Made by a program: the position numbers and the translations under genes | Source: an uncultured Opitutia bacterium | GTDB taxonomy: Bacteria; Verrucomicrobiota; Verrucomicrobiia; Opitutales; Opitutaceae | Assembly (NCBI GenBank): GCA_903900845.1 | Contig: CAIUOU010000017.1 | Location: 1 to 64,000 of the forward strand | Length of the DNA stretch: 64,000 nucleotides | Reading direction: 5' to 3' | Notes under the pieces: model-generated | The model's database searches: none | The model's input: only the letters and a program-made list of their open reading frames with translations | Told to the model about the DNA's origin: nothing | Part shown: in pieces, positions 1-9,269 of the stretch | Layout of the letters: each line of letters opens with the position of its first letter | Numbering within the stretch: the stretch's first letter is position 1

Positions 1-1
1 C

Positions 2-193
2 GCGACCTTCTCCCAGAAGGCCTACGGGCTCTTCAACGCCCAGATCCGGTACCAAGTGGAGGGGTGGACGGTCGCGCTTTACGGCCACAATCTCTCCGAT
101 CGCCGCTACGACCAGTTCATCAATCCGGAAATCTTCGCCGGAAGTCCCGGGGCTCCGCGGCGAGTCGGCGTGCAGCTTTTGTACGAATACTGA
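2..193 (+). CDS. C-terminal end of a TonB-dependent receptor (truncated by window start)
   Basis: Frame 2 reads ATFSQKAYGLFNAQIRYQVEGWTVALYGHNLSDRRYDQFINPEIFAGSPGAPRRVGVQLLYEY*, a typical TBDR terminal beta-strand (GHNLSDRRY, final aromatic). Not in the ORF track because the start is outside the window. Confidence 0.8.
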   Translation, partial: ATFSQKAYGLFNAQIRYQVEGWTVALYGHNLSDRRYDQFINPEIFAGSPGAPRRVGVQLLYEY

Positions 194-452
194 GGATTTC
201 CTCCGGTGAAGCTCCGGGCAGCGAACGCCGCTGCCCACCGCGGAAGCCGGTTAGGGCAGGTGGTTCGGTATCACGCCGAAAAGGACGGTCTCCACGCTTT
301 GGTGTGCGGCGACAGGCTGGTTACGGCAAAACCGCCTTGCGGTTTTGCCGGATGCGGCCTGCGTAGACCGACCGTGCAACCAATCGGCCCGCTCGCACGT
401 CCGTAAAGGGGTCGTTAGCCCTGTGCCCCGCCCAAACTCGACTTCCGCCAAA

Positions 453-2720
453 ATGAGATCCGTCCCCCGAATCGCCGTCCTTCTCTGCCTGACCCTTGGG
501 ATCAGTCCCGCCCACGCCGCCTCCGGCTGGCTCAATTGGCGGGGCCCCGACCAGAACGGCGTCTCGAAGGCGACGCAGCAGCTCCCCGATACACTCGAGA
601 TCGGCGGCCCGAACCACCGCTGGTCCCACAAGGTCCGCGGCGCGGGCACGCCGGTCGTAGCTGACGGCCGCGTCTACGCCTTCGGCTTCTACGGTGAGAC
701 GACCGACGTCGAGGAGACGCTGATCTGCCTCGACGTGAAGACCGGGCAGAAGATCTGGGAATACCGGTTCCGCGATTACCTCAGCGATACCACCTACAAC
801 CGCTACGCGATCGGCGCCCCGCTCGTCGACGCCGAGACGGGTAACGTCTACCTCGAGTCCACGTGGGGCCAGCTCATGGCCTTCTCGCGCGACGGCAAGC
901 TGCTCTGGGAACACTCGATGATGGAGGAGTACGGCCGTCTCACGTTCCCCAACGGCCGCACCGGCTCGCTCGCGATCGAAGGCCCGTTGGTGATCACCGA
1001 CGGCATCACCGCCAATTGGGGTGCCGACGGTCCCGCCCGGAACCGCTTCTACGCGTTTGATAAGCGCACCGGTGAACTCGCGTGGTTCTGCACGCCGGGC
1101 ATCGAGCCGCTCGACAGCACCTTTGCCACGCCGGTCTTTGGCAACCTCGGCGACCAGCGGGTCATGTACGCTGGCACGGGGTGCGGCAACATCGTGTGCA
1201 TCAACGTCCGCACCGGGGAGACCGTGTGGCGCTTCCGCCTCTCGCAGTCGGGTGTGAATGCCGACGTGCTGCTCGCCGGTCCGGGCAAGCTGATCGGCAT
1301 CCATGGCAAGGAGAACGTCGACGCCACGCATCACGGCCGCCTGGTCGCGCTCAAAATTCCGACGGAATACCCCGCCGGCCCGAAGCCGCTGGTGCTCACC
1401 AAGGAGGCCGAGATCTGGCGCAACGACGAGTTCGTCTCGTTCTCCAGTTCGCCGCTCCTCGTGAACGGCCGCGTGTACTCGACGATCGCGACCGGCAGCC
1501 TGCTCTGCGCCGACGCCAACACGGGCAAACTCATCTGGAGCGAGAAACTCGCGCCGGACCAACTCCACGCGTCGCCCGCCTATGCCGACGGGAAATTCTA
1601 CGTGCCGATGCACAACGGCAGCGTGCACGTGCTGAAGGACGCCGGCGACAAGGCCCAGATCATCTCGGTCAACAAGATGGACTCGCTCTGTCTCGGCGCC
1701 CCGTCTTTCTACGGGGACTCGGTGTTCATCTTCACCCGTGAGTCGCTCCATTGCTTCGGACCCAAGGCTTCCGCTCCGTTGATCCCGCCCGCAGTCGCGG
1801 TCGCGGCTGAATCCGTCTCCACCGCGCCGATCACCCAGATCCAGGTGGTGCCCGCCGAATTCGCCCTCAGCCCCGGCCAGTCTCAGAAGTTCACCGTCTG
1901 GGGACTTGACGCCACGGGACGCCGCGTGAAGCCGGTCACCGCGGAGGTGTCGTGGTCCAAGTTCGTGCCGCCCACCGCGCTCGTGAAGTCGGAGGTCGAT
2001 GGCGAGATGAAGGGCGACAGCGTGGTCACCACCGCCGCCGCCAAGATTTCCGCCGGGCAATTCCAAGCGAAGTGGAACAACCTCACCGCGGTGACCCGGG
2101 GCCGCATCGTGGCGGGCCTAGGACTCAAGGAAGGATTCGAGGCGTCGGTCCTGAACCAGAAGAACGAGGCCGGGGAAACGGTGGGCTTCCCGCCGCTGCC
2201 TTGGCTCGGCGCGCGCGTGAAGTGGCACGCGATCGAGAAGGATGGCTCCAAGGTCATCACCAACCGCCTCGATAACATCCTTTTCCAGCGCACGATGAAC
2301 TTTGTCGGCCGCTCCGACATGCGGAACTACACGGTGGAGGCCGACGTGATGACCGACGGCACCCGCCGCGTGATGTCCTCGGTGGGGCTTGTGAACCAGC
2401 GCTACCTCATCGCGATGGTCGCCAACAGCCGCATCCTCGAGGTCTCGAGTAACCACGAGCGCGTGAAGGAGTCCGTGCCCTTCGACGCCCAGCCGAACGT
2501 CTGGTACCGGTTGAAGACGCGGGTCGACGGCGACGGCAAGGGCGGCGGCTGGGTGCGCGCCAAGCTCTGGGAGAAATCCAAGCCTGAACCGGAGAAATGG
2601 ACCATCGAGGTGCGGCAGGAAAAGCTGCACCAGCAGGGCTCCCCCGGCGTGTTCGCCTTCTCCCCGCAATCCCTCAAGCGCGTGTTCATCGACAACCTCT
2701 CCCTCGCCGCCCATGAATAA
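453..2720 (+). CDS. Secreted PQQ-like beta-propeller repeat protein with C-terminal jelly-roll-like domain
   Basis: MRSVPRIAVLLCLTLGISPAHA signal peptide, LNWRGPDQNGVS and repeated blade motifs (YAFDKRTGELAW, VCINVRTGETVWRF, LCADANTGKLIWSE). ATG at 453 in the frame of ORF 345..2720. Confidence 0.85.
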   Translation: MRSVPRIAVLLCLTLGISPAHAASGWLNWRGPDQNGVSKATQQLPDTLEIGGPNHRWSHKVRGAGTPVVADGRVYAFGFYGETTDVEETLICLDVKTGQKIWEYRFRDYLSDTTYNRYAIGAPLVDAETGNVYLESTWGQLMAFSRDGKLLWEHSMMEEYGRLTFPNGRTGSLAIEGPLVITDGITANWGADGPARNRFYAFDKRTGELAWFCTPGIEPLDSTFATPVFGNLGDQRVMYAGTGCGNIVCINVRTGETVWRFRLSQSGVNADVLLAGPGKLIGIHGKENVDATHHGRLVALKIPTEYPAGPKPLVLTKEAEIWRNDEFVSFSSSPLLVNGRVYSTIATGSLLCADANTGKLIWSEKLAPDQLHASPAYADGKFYVPMHNGSVHVLKDAGDKAQIISVNKMDSLCLGAPSFYGDSVFIFTRESLHCFGPKASAPLIPPAVAVAAESVSTAPITQIQVVPAEFALSPGQSQKFTVWGLDATGRRVKPVTAEVSWSKFVPPTALVKSEVDGEMKGDSVVTTAAAKISAGQFQAKWNNLTAVTRGRIVAGLGLKEGFEASVLNQKNEAGETVGFPPLPWLGARVKWHAIEKDGSKVITNRLDNILFQRTMNFVGRSDMRNYTVEADVMTDGTRRVMSSVGLVNQRYLIAMVANSRILEVSSNHERVKESVPFDAQPNVWYRLKTRVDGDGKGGGWVRAKLWEKSKPEPEKWTIEVRQEKLHQQGSPGVFAFSPQSLKRVFIDNLSLAAHE

Positions 2721-4236
2721 GCCCCTCGCCTTCCTCGCCGCCGCCTCCCTCTTCCTCCCCGCGCTCCAGGCGGGCGATTGGCCGATGTGGGGCGGCACCC
2801 CGTCCCGCAACATGGTCGCCGTCGCCTCAGGCATCCCCGACGACATCCATAGCGGGAAATTCATCCCGAAGACCGAGACGATCGACCCCAAGACCACGAA
2901 GAACGTGAAGTGGGTGGTGAAGCTCGGGTCGCAGACTTACGGCACGCCCGTCGTGGCCGGCGGCCGCGTCTTCGTCGGCACCAACAACGAGTCGCCGCGC
3001 GATCCCGCCCAGCAGGGCGACCGCGGCGTGCTCATGTGCTTCGACGAGAAGACCGGCGACTTCCTCTGGCAGCTCGTGATCCCGAAGGTCGGCGCCGGCA
3101 AGGTGAGCGATTGGGAGTTCGTCGGCCTCTGCTCCTCCGCCTCCATCGAGGGCGACCGCGGCTGGGTCGTGAGTAATCGCGGCGAAGTCATCTGCTTCGA
3201 CGTGAAGGGCATGGCCGACGGCAACGGCGGCCCGTTCACCGACGAGGCCAAGTTCTCTTCCGTCGACGGCAAGCCGGTCGCCGTCGGCCCGAAGACCGCC
3301 GACATCCTCTGGGTGGCCGACATCCGCAACGAGCTCGGCATCTTTCCCCACAACGTCTCCAGCTGCTCGCCGGTGATCGTCGGTGACAAGGTGATCATCG
3401 CGACTTCCAACGGCGTCGACTGGTCCCATCTCAACATCCCGGCGCCCCTCGCGCCCGCGCTGGTGATTGTCGACAAGAACACCGGCAAGGTGCTCGCCGA
3501 GGAAGTCGCGGGGGTCTCAAAGCGCGCGTTGCACGCCAGCTGGGGCTCGGCGGCCTTCGCCGACGTGAAAGGCGTGCCCACCATCGTCTGGGGCGGCGGC
3601 GACGGTCTTTGCTACGGTTTCGACCTCAATCCGTTCCAGCACCCGGAGGGTTTTCCCGCGCTCAAGGAGTTCTTCCGCTACGACGCCAATCCGCCCGAGT
3701 ACCGCACGAAGAACGGCCAGCCCTTGAAGTACGCGACCCACGACGGCCCGAGCGAGATCATCGCCACCGTCATCGTGCACGAGGGCCGCGCCTACATGGT
3801 CATCGGCCAGGACCCGGAGCACGGCGACGGCGTCGGCATGGTCAGTTGCCTGGATCTCACCGCCCGAGGCGACATCACAGGCAAGGCCGTGTGGACGAAC
3901 AAGTCGATCGGCCGCTCGATTTCCACGCCCAGCCTCCACGAGGGCCTGCTCTATCAGGCGGAATACAACGGGAACATCCACTGCATCGACATCACGAATG
4001 GAAAGATCCTCTGGACCTACGCCACCAACAGCCGCATCTGGTCCTCGACGCTCGTCGCCGACGGCAAGGTGTACTGCGGCACCGAGGACGGCGAACTGAT
4101 CATCCTGCGGACCGGCCGCGAGATGAAGCTCGTCGGCAAGCCCGAGTTCTTCTCGCCGATCTACGCCAGCCCGGTCGTCGCCAACAACCTCCTGCACGTC
4201 GCGACGATGACGCACCTGTTTGCGATCGGGAAATAA
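2713..4236 (+). CDS. PQQ-like beta-propeller repeat protein
   Basis: Signal peptide; DWPMWGGTPSRNMV, MCFDEKTGDFLWQ, HCIDITNGKILWTY blade motifs. Overlaps the upstream gene by 8 bp. Confidence 0.85.
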   Translation: MNKPLAFLAAASLFLPALQAGDWPMWGGTPSRNMVAVASGIPDDIHSGKFIPKTETIDPKTTKNVKWVVKLGSQTYGTPVVAGGRVFVGTNNESPRDPAQQGDRGVLMCFDEKTGDFLWQLVIPKVGAGKVSDWEFVGLCSSASIEGDRGWVVSNRGEVICFDVKGMADGNGGPFTDEAKFSSVDGKPVAVGPKTADILWVADIRNELGIFPHNVSSCSPVIVGDKVIIATSNGVDWSHLNIPAPLAPALVIVDKNTGKVLAEEVAGVSKRALHASWGSAAFADVKGVPTIVWGGGDGLCYGFDLNPFQHPEGFPALKEFFRYDANPPEYRTKNGQPLKYATHDGPSEIIATVIVHEGRAYMVIGQDPEHGDGVGMVSCLDLTARGDITGKAVWTNKSIGRSISTPSLHEGLLYQAEYNGNIHCIDITNGKILWTYATNSRIWSSTLVADGKVYCGTEDGELIILRTGREMKLVGKPEFFSPIYASPVVANNLLHVATMTHLFAIGK

Positions 4237-4312
4237 GGCGTTCATCCTCCCGTCTTCGCCCGCACCCGCGGCCCCGCCGCGAAAACCATCCTTCCTTTCC
4301 TCCGACCTCCTC

Positions 4313-5386
4313 ATGAGCTGCAAACTCACCACCCCCGAAGCCCAGGCCGCCCTCGACGCCTGGACGCGCGAGATGATCGCGTGGCATTTCTCACCCGCCA
4401 CGGGCTGCGACTACTGGCTCAAATGGGCCGAGCAGGCCGGCTGGAACCCGCTCAAGGAGATCACCTGCTTCAACGATCTGATGCGCTTCGACCACTTCGA
4501 CGACGAGGTCCTGCGCAAGGAGCAGCCCGAGCGATTCGTACCGAAGGCATACGCCGGGCGTCCCTACAACGTCTTCGAGACCGGTGGCACCACCGGCATG
4601 CCCAAGCAGCGCATCGGCTGGGACGACTACAAGGTCGATTACGAGGAGTTCAGCGACCACTACGGTCCCGACTTCTTCCCCAAGGGCGGCAACTGGCTGA
4701 TGGTCGGCCCCACCGGCCCGCGTCGCCTGCGCCTCGCGATCGAGCATCTCGCCAATTACCGCGGCGGCTCGTGCTACTTCGTCGATCTCGACCCGCGCTG
4801 GGTGAAGCGCCTCATCGGCATGGGCGAGGGCGCCATGGCCCGCAAGTACCAGGAGCACGTCATCGATCAGGCGGCCACGATCATCCGCCACCGGAACATC
4901 CAGTGCATGTTCACCACGCCGCGCCTCCTCGAGAACCTCGCCGAGCGCATGTCGCTCGTGAAGGCGGGTCTCAAGGCGGTCTTCGCCGGCGGCACCACCA
5001 TGACGCCCCAGTACGTGCGCTTCGTCGTGGAGGAGGTGCTCGAGGGGAAGATCAATTTCGCCCCGACCTACGGCAACACCCTCATGGGCCTCGCCATCAG
5101 CCGGAAGCTCAAGCCCGAGGACAATTACAGCCTCACCTACTACGCGCCCCAGCCGCGCGCCGTGCTGCGTATCGTCAATCCGGACCAGCCCGACAAGGTC
5201 ATGCCCTACGGCGAGTACGGCCGCGTCGAGCTCACCACCATGACGCGCGAATTCTTCGTGCCCCGCTTCCTCGAACGCGACGAGGCCATCCGCCGGCCCC
5301 CGTGCGACGAGTTCCCGTGGGACGGTGTGGGCGACGTGCGCCCGTTCCAGTCCCTCACCAAGACCATCATCGAGGGCGTTTACTGA
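4313..5386 (+). CDS. Adenylate-forming (ANL superfamily) enzyme, LuxE / phenylacetate-CoA-ligase-like
   Basis: FETGGTTGMPKQRIGW P-loop-like motif, FAGGTTMTPQYVR and YGNTLMG; 357 aa, LuxE-like size. ATG at 4313. Confidence 0.7.
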   Translation: MSCKLTTPEAQAALDAWTREMIAWHFSPATGCDYWLKWAEQAGWNPLKEITCFNDLMRFDHFDDEVLRKEQPERFVPKAYAGRPYNVFETGGTTGMPKQRIGWDDYKVDYEEFSDHYGPDFFPKGGNWLMVGPTGPRRLRLAIEHLANYRGGSCYFVDLDPRWVKRLIGMGEGAMARKYQEHVIDQAATIIRHRNIQCMFTTPRLLENLAERMSLVKAGLKAVFAGGTTMTPQYVRFVVEEVLEGKINFAPTYGNTLMGLAISRKLKPEDNYSLTYYAPQPRAVLRIVNPDQPDKVMPYGEYGRVELTTMTREFFVPRFLERDEAIRRPPCDEFPWDGVGDVRPFQSLTKTIIEGVY

Positions 5387-5408
5387 AGCGCCCGAAGGCA
5401 CCCGCGCC

Positions 5409-6848
5409 ATGAGCTCATCCATCCACATTCCCGTCCTGCGCCTCGGTCGTCCGTACGAGAGCCTCGACCAGGTCCGCTTCAACGTCGACGGACGCGAGAT
5501 CGCCGTGAGCATGGCGAATTCGGGCCTCATCCGGCGCGATCTCCAGCAGGGGCTCGCGCGCGCCGCCGAAAGCCTGCAGGCGATCCCATGCGCCAAGCTG
5601 GCCGACGCCTGCGAGCACGCGGCCGAGCTTTTCCTCCGCGGTAATCTACCCTGGGGTGACGGCGACCAACTCCAGAGCCCGCACGATTACGTCGTCGCCC
5701 TCTCCCAGCTCACCGGCCTGCCCCATGCCCTCGGCCACCAGAACATGGGCAAGGTGCACGCCGCGATGGCCAACATCCGCGCCATCCTCGCCGGCCTCAC
5801 CCGCGGCATGCCGCTCGAGCTCTTTGACCGCGGCTTCATCCGGCAGGACGGGATCGACGTTAACTTCTTCCCGCAGACCGGGAGCCTCGGCGTGCTGCTG
5901 CCCAGCAACTCGCCCGGCGTGAACTCGCTCTGGCTCCCCGCGCTCGTGATGAAGATCCCGGTCGTGCTCAAGCCCGGCCGCGAGGATCCTCTCACCCCGT
6001 TCCGCATCGTGCAGGCCATGATCGCCGCCGGCTTCCCGCGCGAGGCTTTCGGCTTCTACCCCGCCGGCCATGACGGCGGCGACGCGGTGCTCTTCGGCAC
6101 CGGCCGCGCCATCGCGTTCGGCAGCGACGCCACCGTGCGGCGGTATTCCCCGTTCCGGAATATCCAGGTCCACGGCTCCGGCCGCAGCAAGGTCCTCCTC
6201 GGCGACGACCACGCCGACCACTGGGAGCGCCATCTCGACATCATCGTGCAGTCGATCGCCTCCAACGGCGGCCGCTCCTGCATCAACGCCTCCGCCGTCC
6301 TCACCCCACGCCACCGCGACCAGCTCGCCGACGCCCTGGCGCGCCGCATGGCCGCCATCGTGCCGCGTCCGCGCGACGACAAGGACGCGCTCCTCTGCGG
6401 CTTCGCCAATCCCGCCATGGCCAAGGGAATCGACGAGCGGATCGATGAACTTCTGCAGACGCCGGGCGCCGAGGACATCACCGCCCGTTATCGACAAGGC
6501 CCGCGCCTGATCGATAAATTCGGCCAGACCTTCCTCCAGCCCACGCTGATCTCCTGCACGGACCCGGAGCATCCGCTCGCCAACACCGAGTTCATGTTCC
6601 CCTTCGCGAGCATCCTCGAGGTGCCGCAGTCACGCATGATCGACACCATCGGCGAGTCGCTGGTCGTCTCGGCCGTGACCGCCGACCACGCGTGGACGCT
6701 CGACCTGATGGCGAGCACCAACATCGAGCGGCTCAACATCGGGCCCTACCCGACGAACCGCGTGCAATGGGAGCAGCCGCACGAGGGTAACATGTTCGAG
6801 TTCCTCTACCGCCGCCGCGCCCTGCAGGGCGATCTCGCCGCGGTCTGA
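5409..6848 (+). CDS. Aldehyde dehydrogenase superfamily protein (LuxC-like acyl reductase possible)
   Basis: PQTGSLGVLLPSNSPGVNSLWLPALVMKIPVVLKPG, IAFGSDATVRRY, SNGGRSCINASAV (candidate catalytic Cys). Confidence 0.75.
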   Translation: MSSSIHIPVLRLGRPYESLDQVRFNVDGREIAVSMANSGLIRRDLQQGLARAAESLQAIPCAKLADACEHAAELFLRGNLPWGDGDQLQSPHDYVVALSQLTGLPHALGHQNMGKVHAAMANIRAILAGLTRGMPLELFDRGFIRQDGIDVNFFPQTGSLGVLLPSNSPGVNSLWLPALVMKIPVVLKPGREDPLTPFRIVQAMIAAGFPREAFGFYPAGHDGGDAVLFGTGRAIAFGSDATVRRYSPFRNIQVHGSGRSKVLLGDDHADHWERHLDIIVQSIASNGGRSCINASAVLTPRHRDQLADALARRMAAIVPRPRDDKDALLCGFANPAMAKGIDERIDELLQTPGAEDITARYRQGPRLIDKFGQTFLQPTLISCTDPEHPLANTEFMFPFASILEVPQSRMIDTIGESLVVSAVTADHAWTLDLMASTNIERLNIGPYPTNRVQWEQPHEGNMFEFLYRRRALQGDLAAV

Positions 6849-6895
6849 CGCGCCGTCGTCGCCGGCCGCGCGCCGGTCCACGCCCCCTTCCCCGC

Positions 6896-8035
6896 ATGCC
6901 CGAGGCTTTCGCGTCGCGCCCCGCCCCGCGTCTCATCTTCGGTCCGGGAAAACTCCGCGAGCTGCCCGAGGCGGTGCGCGGGCTCGGCGGCACGGCGGTT
7001 TTCGTCGTCAGCGATCCCGGCGTCGCCCGCGCCGGCCATCTCGACGCCGCGCTGCGCCTGTTGGCTGACGCCGGCCTACCCGCCGCCGCATTCGCCGAGT
7101 CGAGGGAGAACCCGACGGAGTCCGATACCGCCACGTGCCGCGACGCCGCGCACGCCCACCGCTTCGACTGCATCGTCGCGATCGGTGGCGGCAGCAGCCT
7201 CGACACGGCCAAGGCCTGCAACTTCCTCCTCACGAACGGAGGCGCGATGCGCGACTATCACGGCTACGGCAAGGCCTCGCGCCCGCTGCTGCCGCTCATC
7301 GCCATCCCCACCACCGCCGGCACCGGCAGCGAGACGCAGTCCTACGCACTCATCAGCCGCGACGGCTCCCACGAGAAGATGGCCTGCGGCGACCCCAAGG
7401 CGCTGCCGGCGGTCGCCATCCTCGACCCGGATCTCACCTCCACGCTGCCGCACGGCGCCGCGTTGCTCTCCGGCGTGGACGCCCTCACGCATGCGATCGA
7501 GTCCGCGGTCTGCACGAAAGCCAACCCGGTGTCGTCCGGCCACGCCGAGGAGGCCTTCCGGCATATCGCCGCGGCGATCGACCGTGTGGTTGACGGTCGC
7601 CCCACCGCGGACGACCGCGCGCACATGCTGCTCGGCGCCGCGCTCGCGGGATCCGCGATCGAGAACAGCATGCTCGGCGCCGCCCACGCCTCCGCTAATC
7701 CCCTCACCGCGCGCCTCGGCATCGTCCACGGCCGCGCCGTCGCCACGATGCTGCCGCACGTCATGCGCTTCAATGCCACGGTGCCGGCCGCCGCCGCCGG
7801 TTACGACCGGCTCGACAGCCGGTTGCGCGGACTCGGCGTGACGGACCTTTCGCTTCAGGCATGGATCGAGGCCCTGGTGCAACGCTGCCATTTCCCCGCC
7901 CTGGACCCGGCCGCCGACTTCGCGCTCCTCGCCGAGGACGCCACGCGGCAATGGACCGGCAAATTCAACCCGCGTCCGTTGCAGCGGGAGGATTTCATCT
8001 CACTCTACCGGCGTGCAGCCAGCGTCGAAACCTGA
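6896..8035 (+). CDS. Iron-containing (group III) alcohol dehydrogenase
   Basis: IVAIGGGSSLDTAKACNFLL, AIPTTAGTGSETQSYALIS, SGVDALTHAIES, MLGAAHASANPLTARLGIVHGRAVATMLPHVMRFN. Confidence 0.9.
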   Translation: MPEAFASRPAPRLIFGPGKLRELPEAVRGLGGTAVFVVSDPGVARAGHLDAALRLLADAGLPAAAFAESRENPTESDTATCRDAAHAHRFDCIVAIGGGSSLDTAKACNFLLTNGGAMRDYHGYGKASRPLLPLIAIPTTAGTGSETQSYALISRDGSHEKMACGDPKALPAVAILDPDLTSTLPHGAALLSGVDALTHAIESAVCTKANPVSSGHAEEAFRHIAAAIDRVVDGRPTADDRAHMLLGAALAGSAIENSMLGAAHASANPLTARLGIVHGRAVATMLPHVMRFNATVPAAAAGYDRLDSRLRGLGVTDLSLQAWIEALVQRCHFPALDPAADFALLAEDATRQWTGKFNPRPLQREDFISLYRRAASVET

Positions 8036-9218
8036 TCCCCGCCGCCCGTTTCCGCGCCGGTCTCTGCTGGCGACGGCGATCATGCTCGCGCTGGCCGGCT
8101 GCGGGGAAAAACCGGCCGACGCACCCAAGGTCCCGCCCGCGCCCAAAGCCACCGCGTGGCCGATGACCCGCGGGGGACCCGCCCTCACCGGCGCTTCCGC
8201 CGCACCCGTGCCGCGCGAACCGACCGTCGCCTGGACGTTCACCGCTCCCGGCCCGGTCAACGCCGAGGCCGCCATCGCCGACGGTCGCGTCTTCATCGGC
8301 AGCGCCAAGGGCCGGCTGCACTGCCTCGACGCCGCCACCGGCCGCGAGATCTGGTCGTTCGAGACCAAGGACGCCGTCGACGCCGCCCCCGCCGTCGGCG
8401 GCGGCCGGGTCTATCTCAGTTCCAACGACGGTAAGCTCTACGCGCTCGCGGCCGACACCGGCGCGGTGGTCTGGACCTTCGCCACCGATGAGAAGATCAG
8501 CTCCGGCGCCACACTCGTCCGCAATCCCGGCGGTCCCGGCGAGTGGGTGCTCGTCAACGGCTACGACGGCACGACCCGCGCGCTCGACGCCGCCGACGGC
8601 CGCGTGGTGTGGAGCTACGCGACGGGTAATTACATCAACGGCGCGCCGGCGATCGTGGACGGACGCTTCGTGGTGTTCGGCGGCTGCGACGCCCAGCTGC
8701 ACGTGGTCGGCCTCGCCGACGGCCAGGTCCTGCGCACGATCGACGCCGAGGCGTACATCCCCGCCTCGATCGGCACGTTCGGGAAGATGGCCTTCTGCGG
8801 GAACTACGCGAACCAGACCGTCGCGTTCGACGTCGAGGCCGGCACCGTGGCCTGGAAGTACCAGGATCGCGCAATGCCATTCTTCAGTTCGCCGGCGGTG
8901 AACGAGCGTCTCGTGCTGATCGGCTCCCGCGACAAGTACCTCCACGCCATCGACCGCCTGAAGGGCGAGGCGGTGTGGAAGTTCCGCACCGGCGGCCGCG
9001 TCGAGGGGGCGCCGATCCTTTTCAACGACGCCGTGGTTTTCGGCTCCGCCGACGGCCGGCTCTACGCGGCGGAACTCGCGGCGGGGGCGGAACTCTGGCG
9101 GCTCGAGCTTGGCGAGGCACTGACCGCCTCCCCCGCCTTCGGTGCGAACCTGATCGTGGTCGGCGGCGAGAAAGGCACGGTCTTCGCCGTTCGCGCCGGC
9201 CCGGCCCCCGCGCGCTGA
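8013..9218 (+). CDS. PQQ-like beta-propeller lipoprotein (BamB-like)
   Basis: Lipobox MLALAGC after a basic N-terminus; blades LHCLDAATGREIWSFETKDAV, LYALAADTGAVVWTFATDEKIS. Overlaps Fe-ADH by 23 bp. Confidence 0.85.
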   Translation: MQPASKPDPRRPFPRRSLLATAIMLALAGCGEKPADAPKVPPAPKATAWPMTRGGPALTGASAAPVPREPTVAWTFTAPGPVNAEAAIADGRVFIGSAKGRLHCLDAATGREIWSFETKDAVDAAPAVGGGRVYLSSNDGKLYALAADTGAVVWTFATDEKISSGATLVRNPGGPGEWVLVNGYDGTTRALDAADGRVVWSYATGNYINGAPAIVDGRFVVFGGCDAQLHVVGLADGQVLRTIDAEAYIPASIGTFGKMAFCGNYANQTVAFDVEAGTVAWKYQDRAMPFFSSPAVNERLVLIGSRDKYLHAIDRLKGEAVWKFRTGGRVEGAPILFNDAVVFGSADGRLYAAELAAGAELWRLELGEALTASPAFGANLIVVGGEKGTVFAVRAGPAPAR

Positions 9219-9269
9219 TCCGACCCCGGGACCTCGACACGCGGCCGTCGTCGACCAAACCTCTCACCG

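Noticed and set aside
321-2066. 581-aa minus-strand ORF
   Set aside because: Antisense to the beta-propeller gene; no signal peptide or domain motif.
4391-5596. 401-aa minus-strand ORF
   Set aside because: Antisense to the adenylate-forming enzyme and the start of the ALDH gene; shadow composition.
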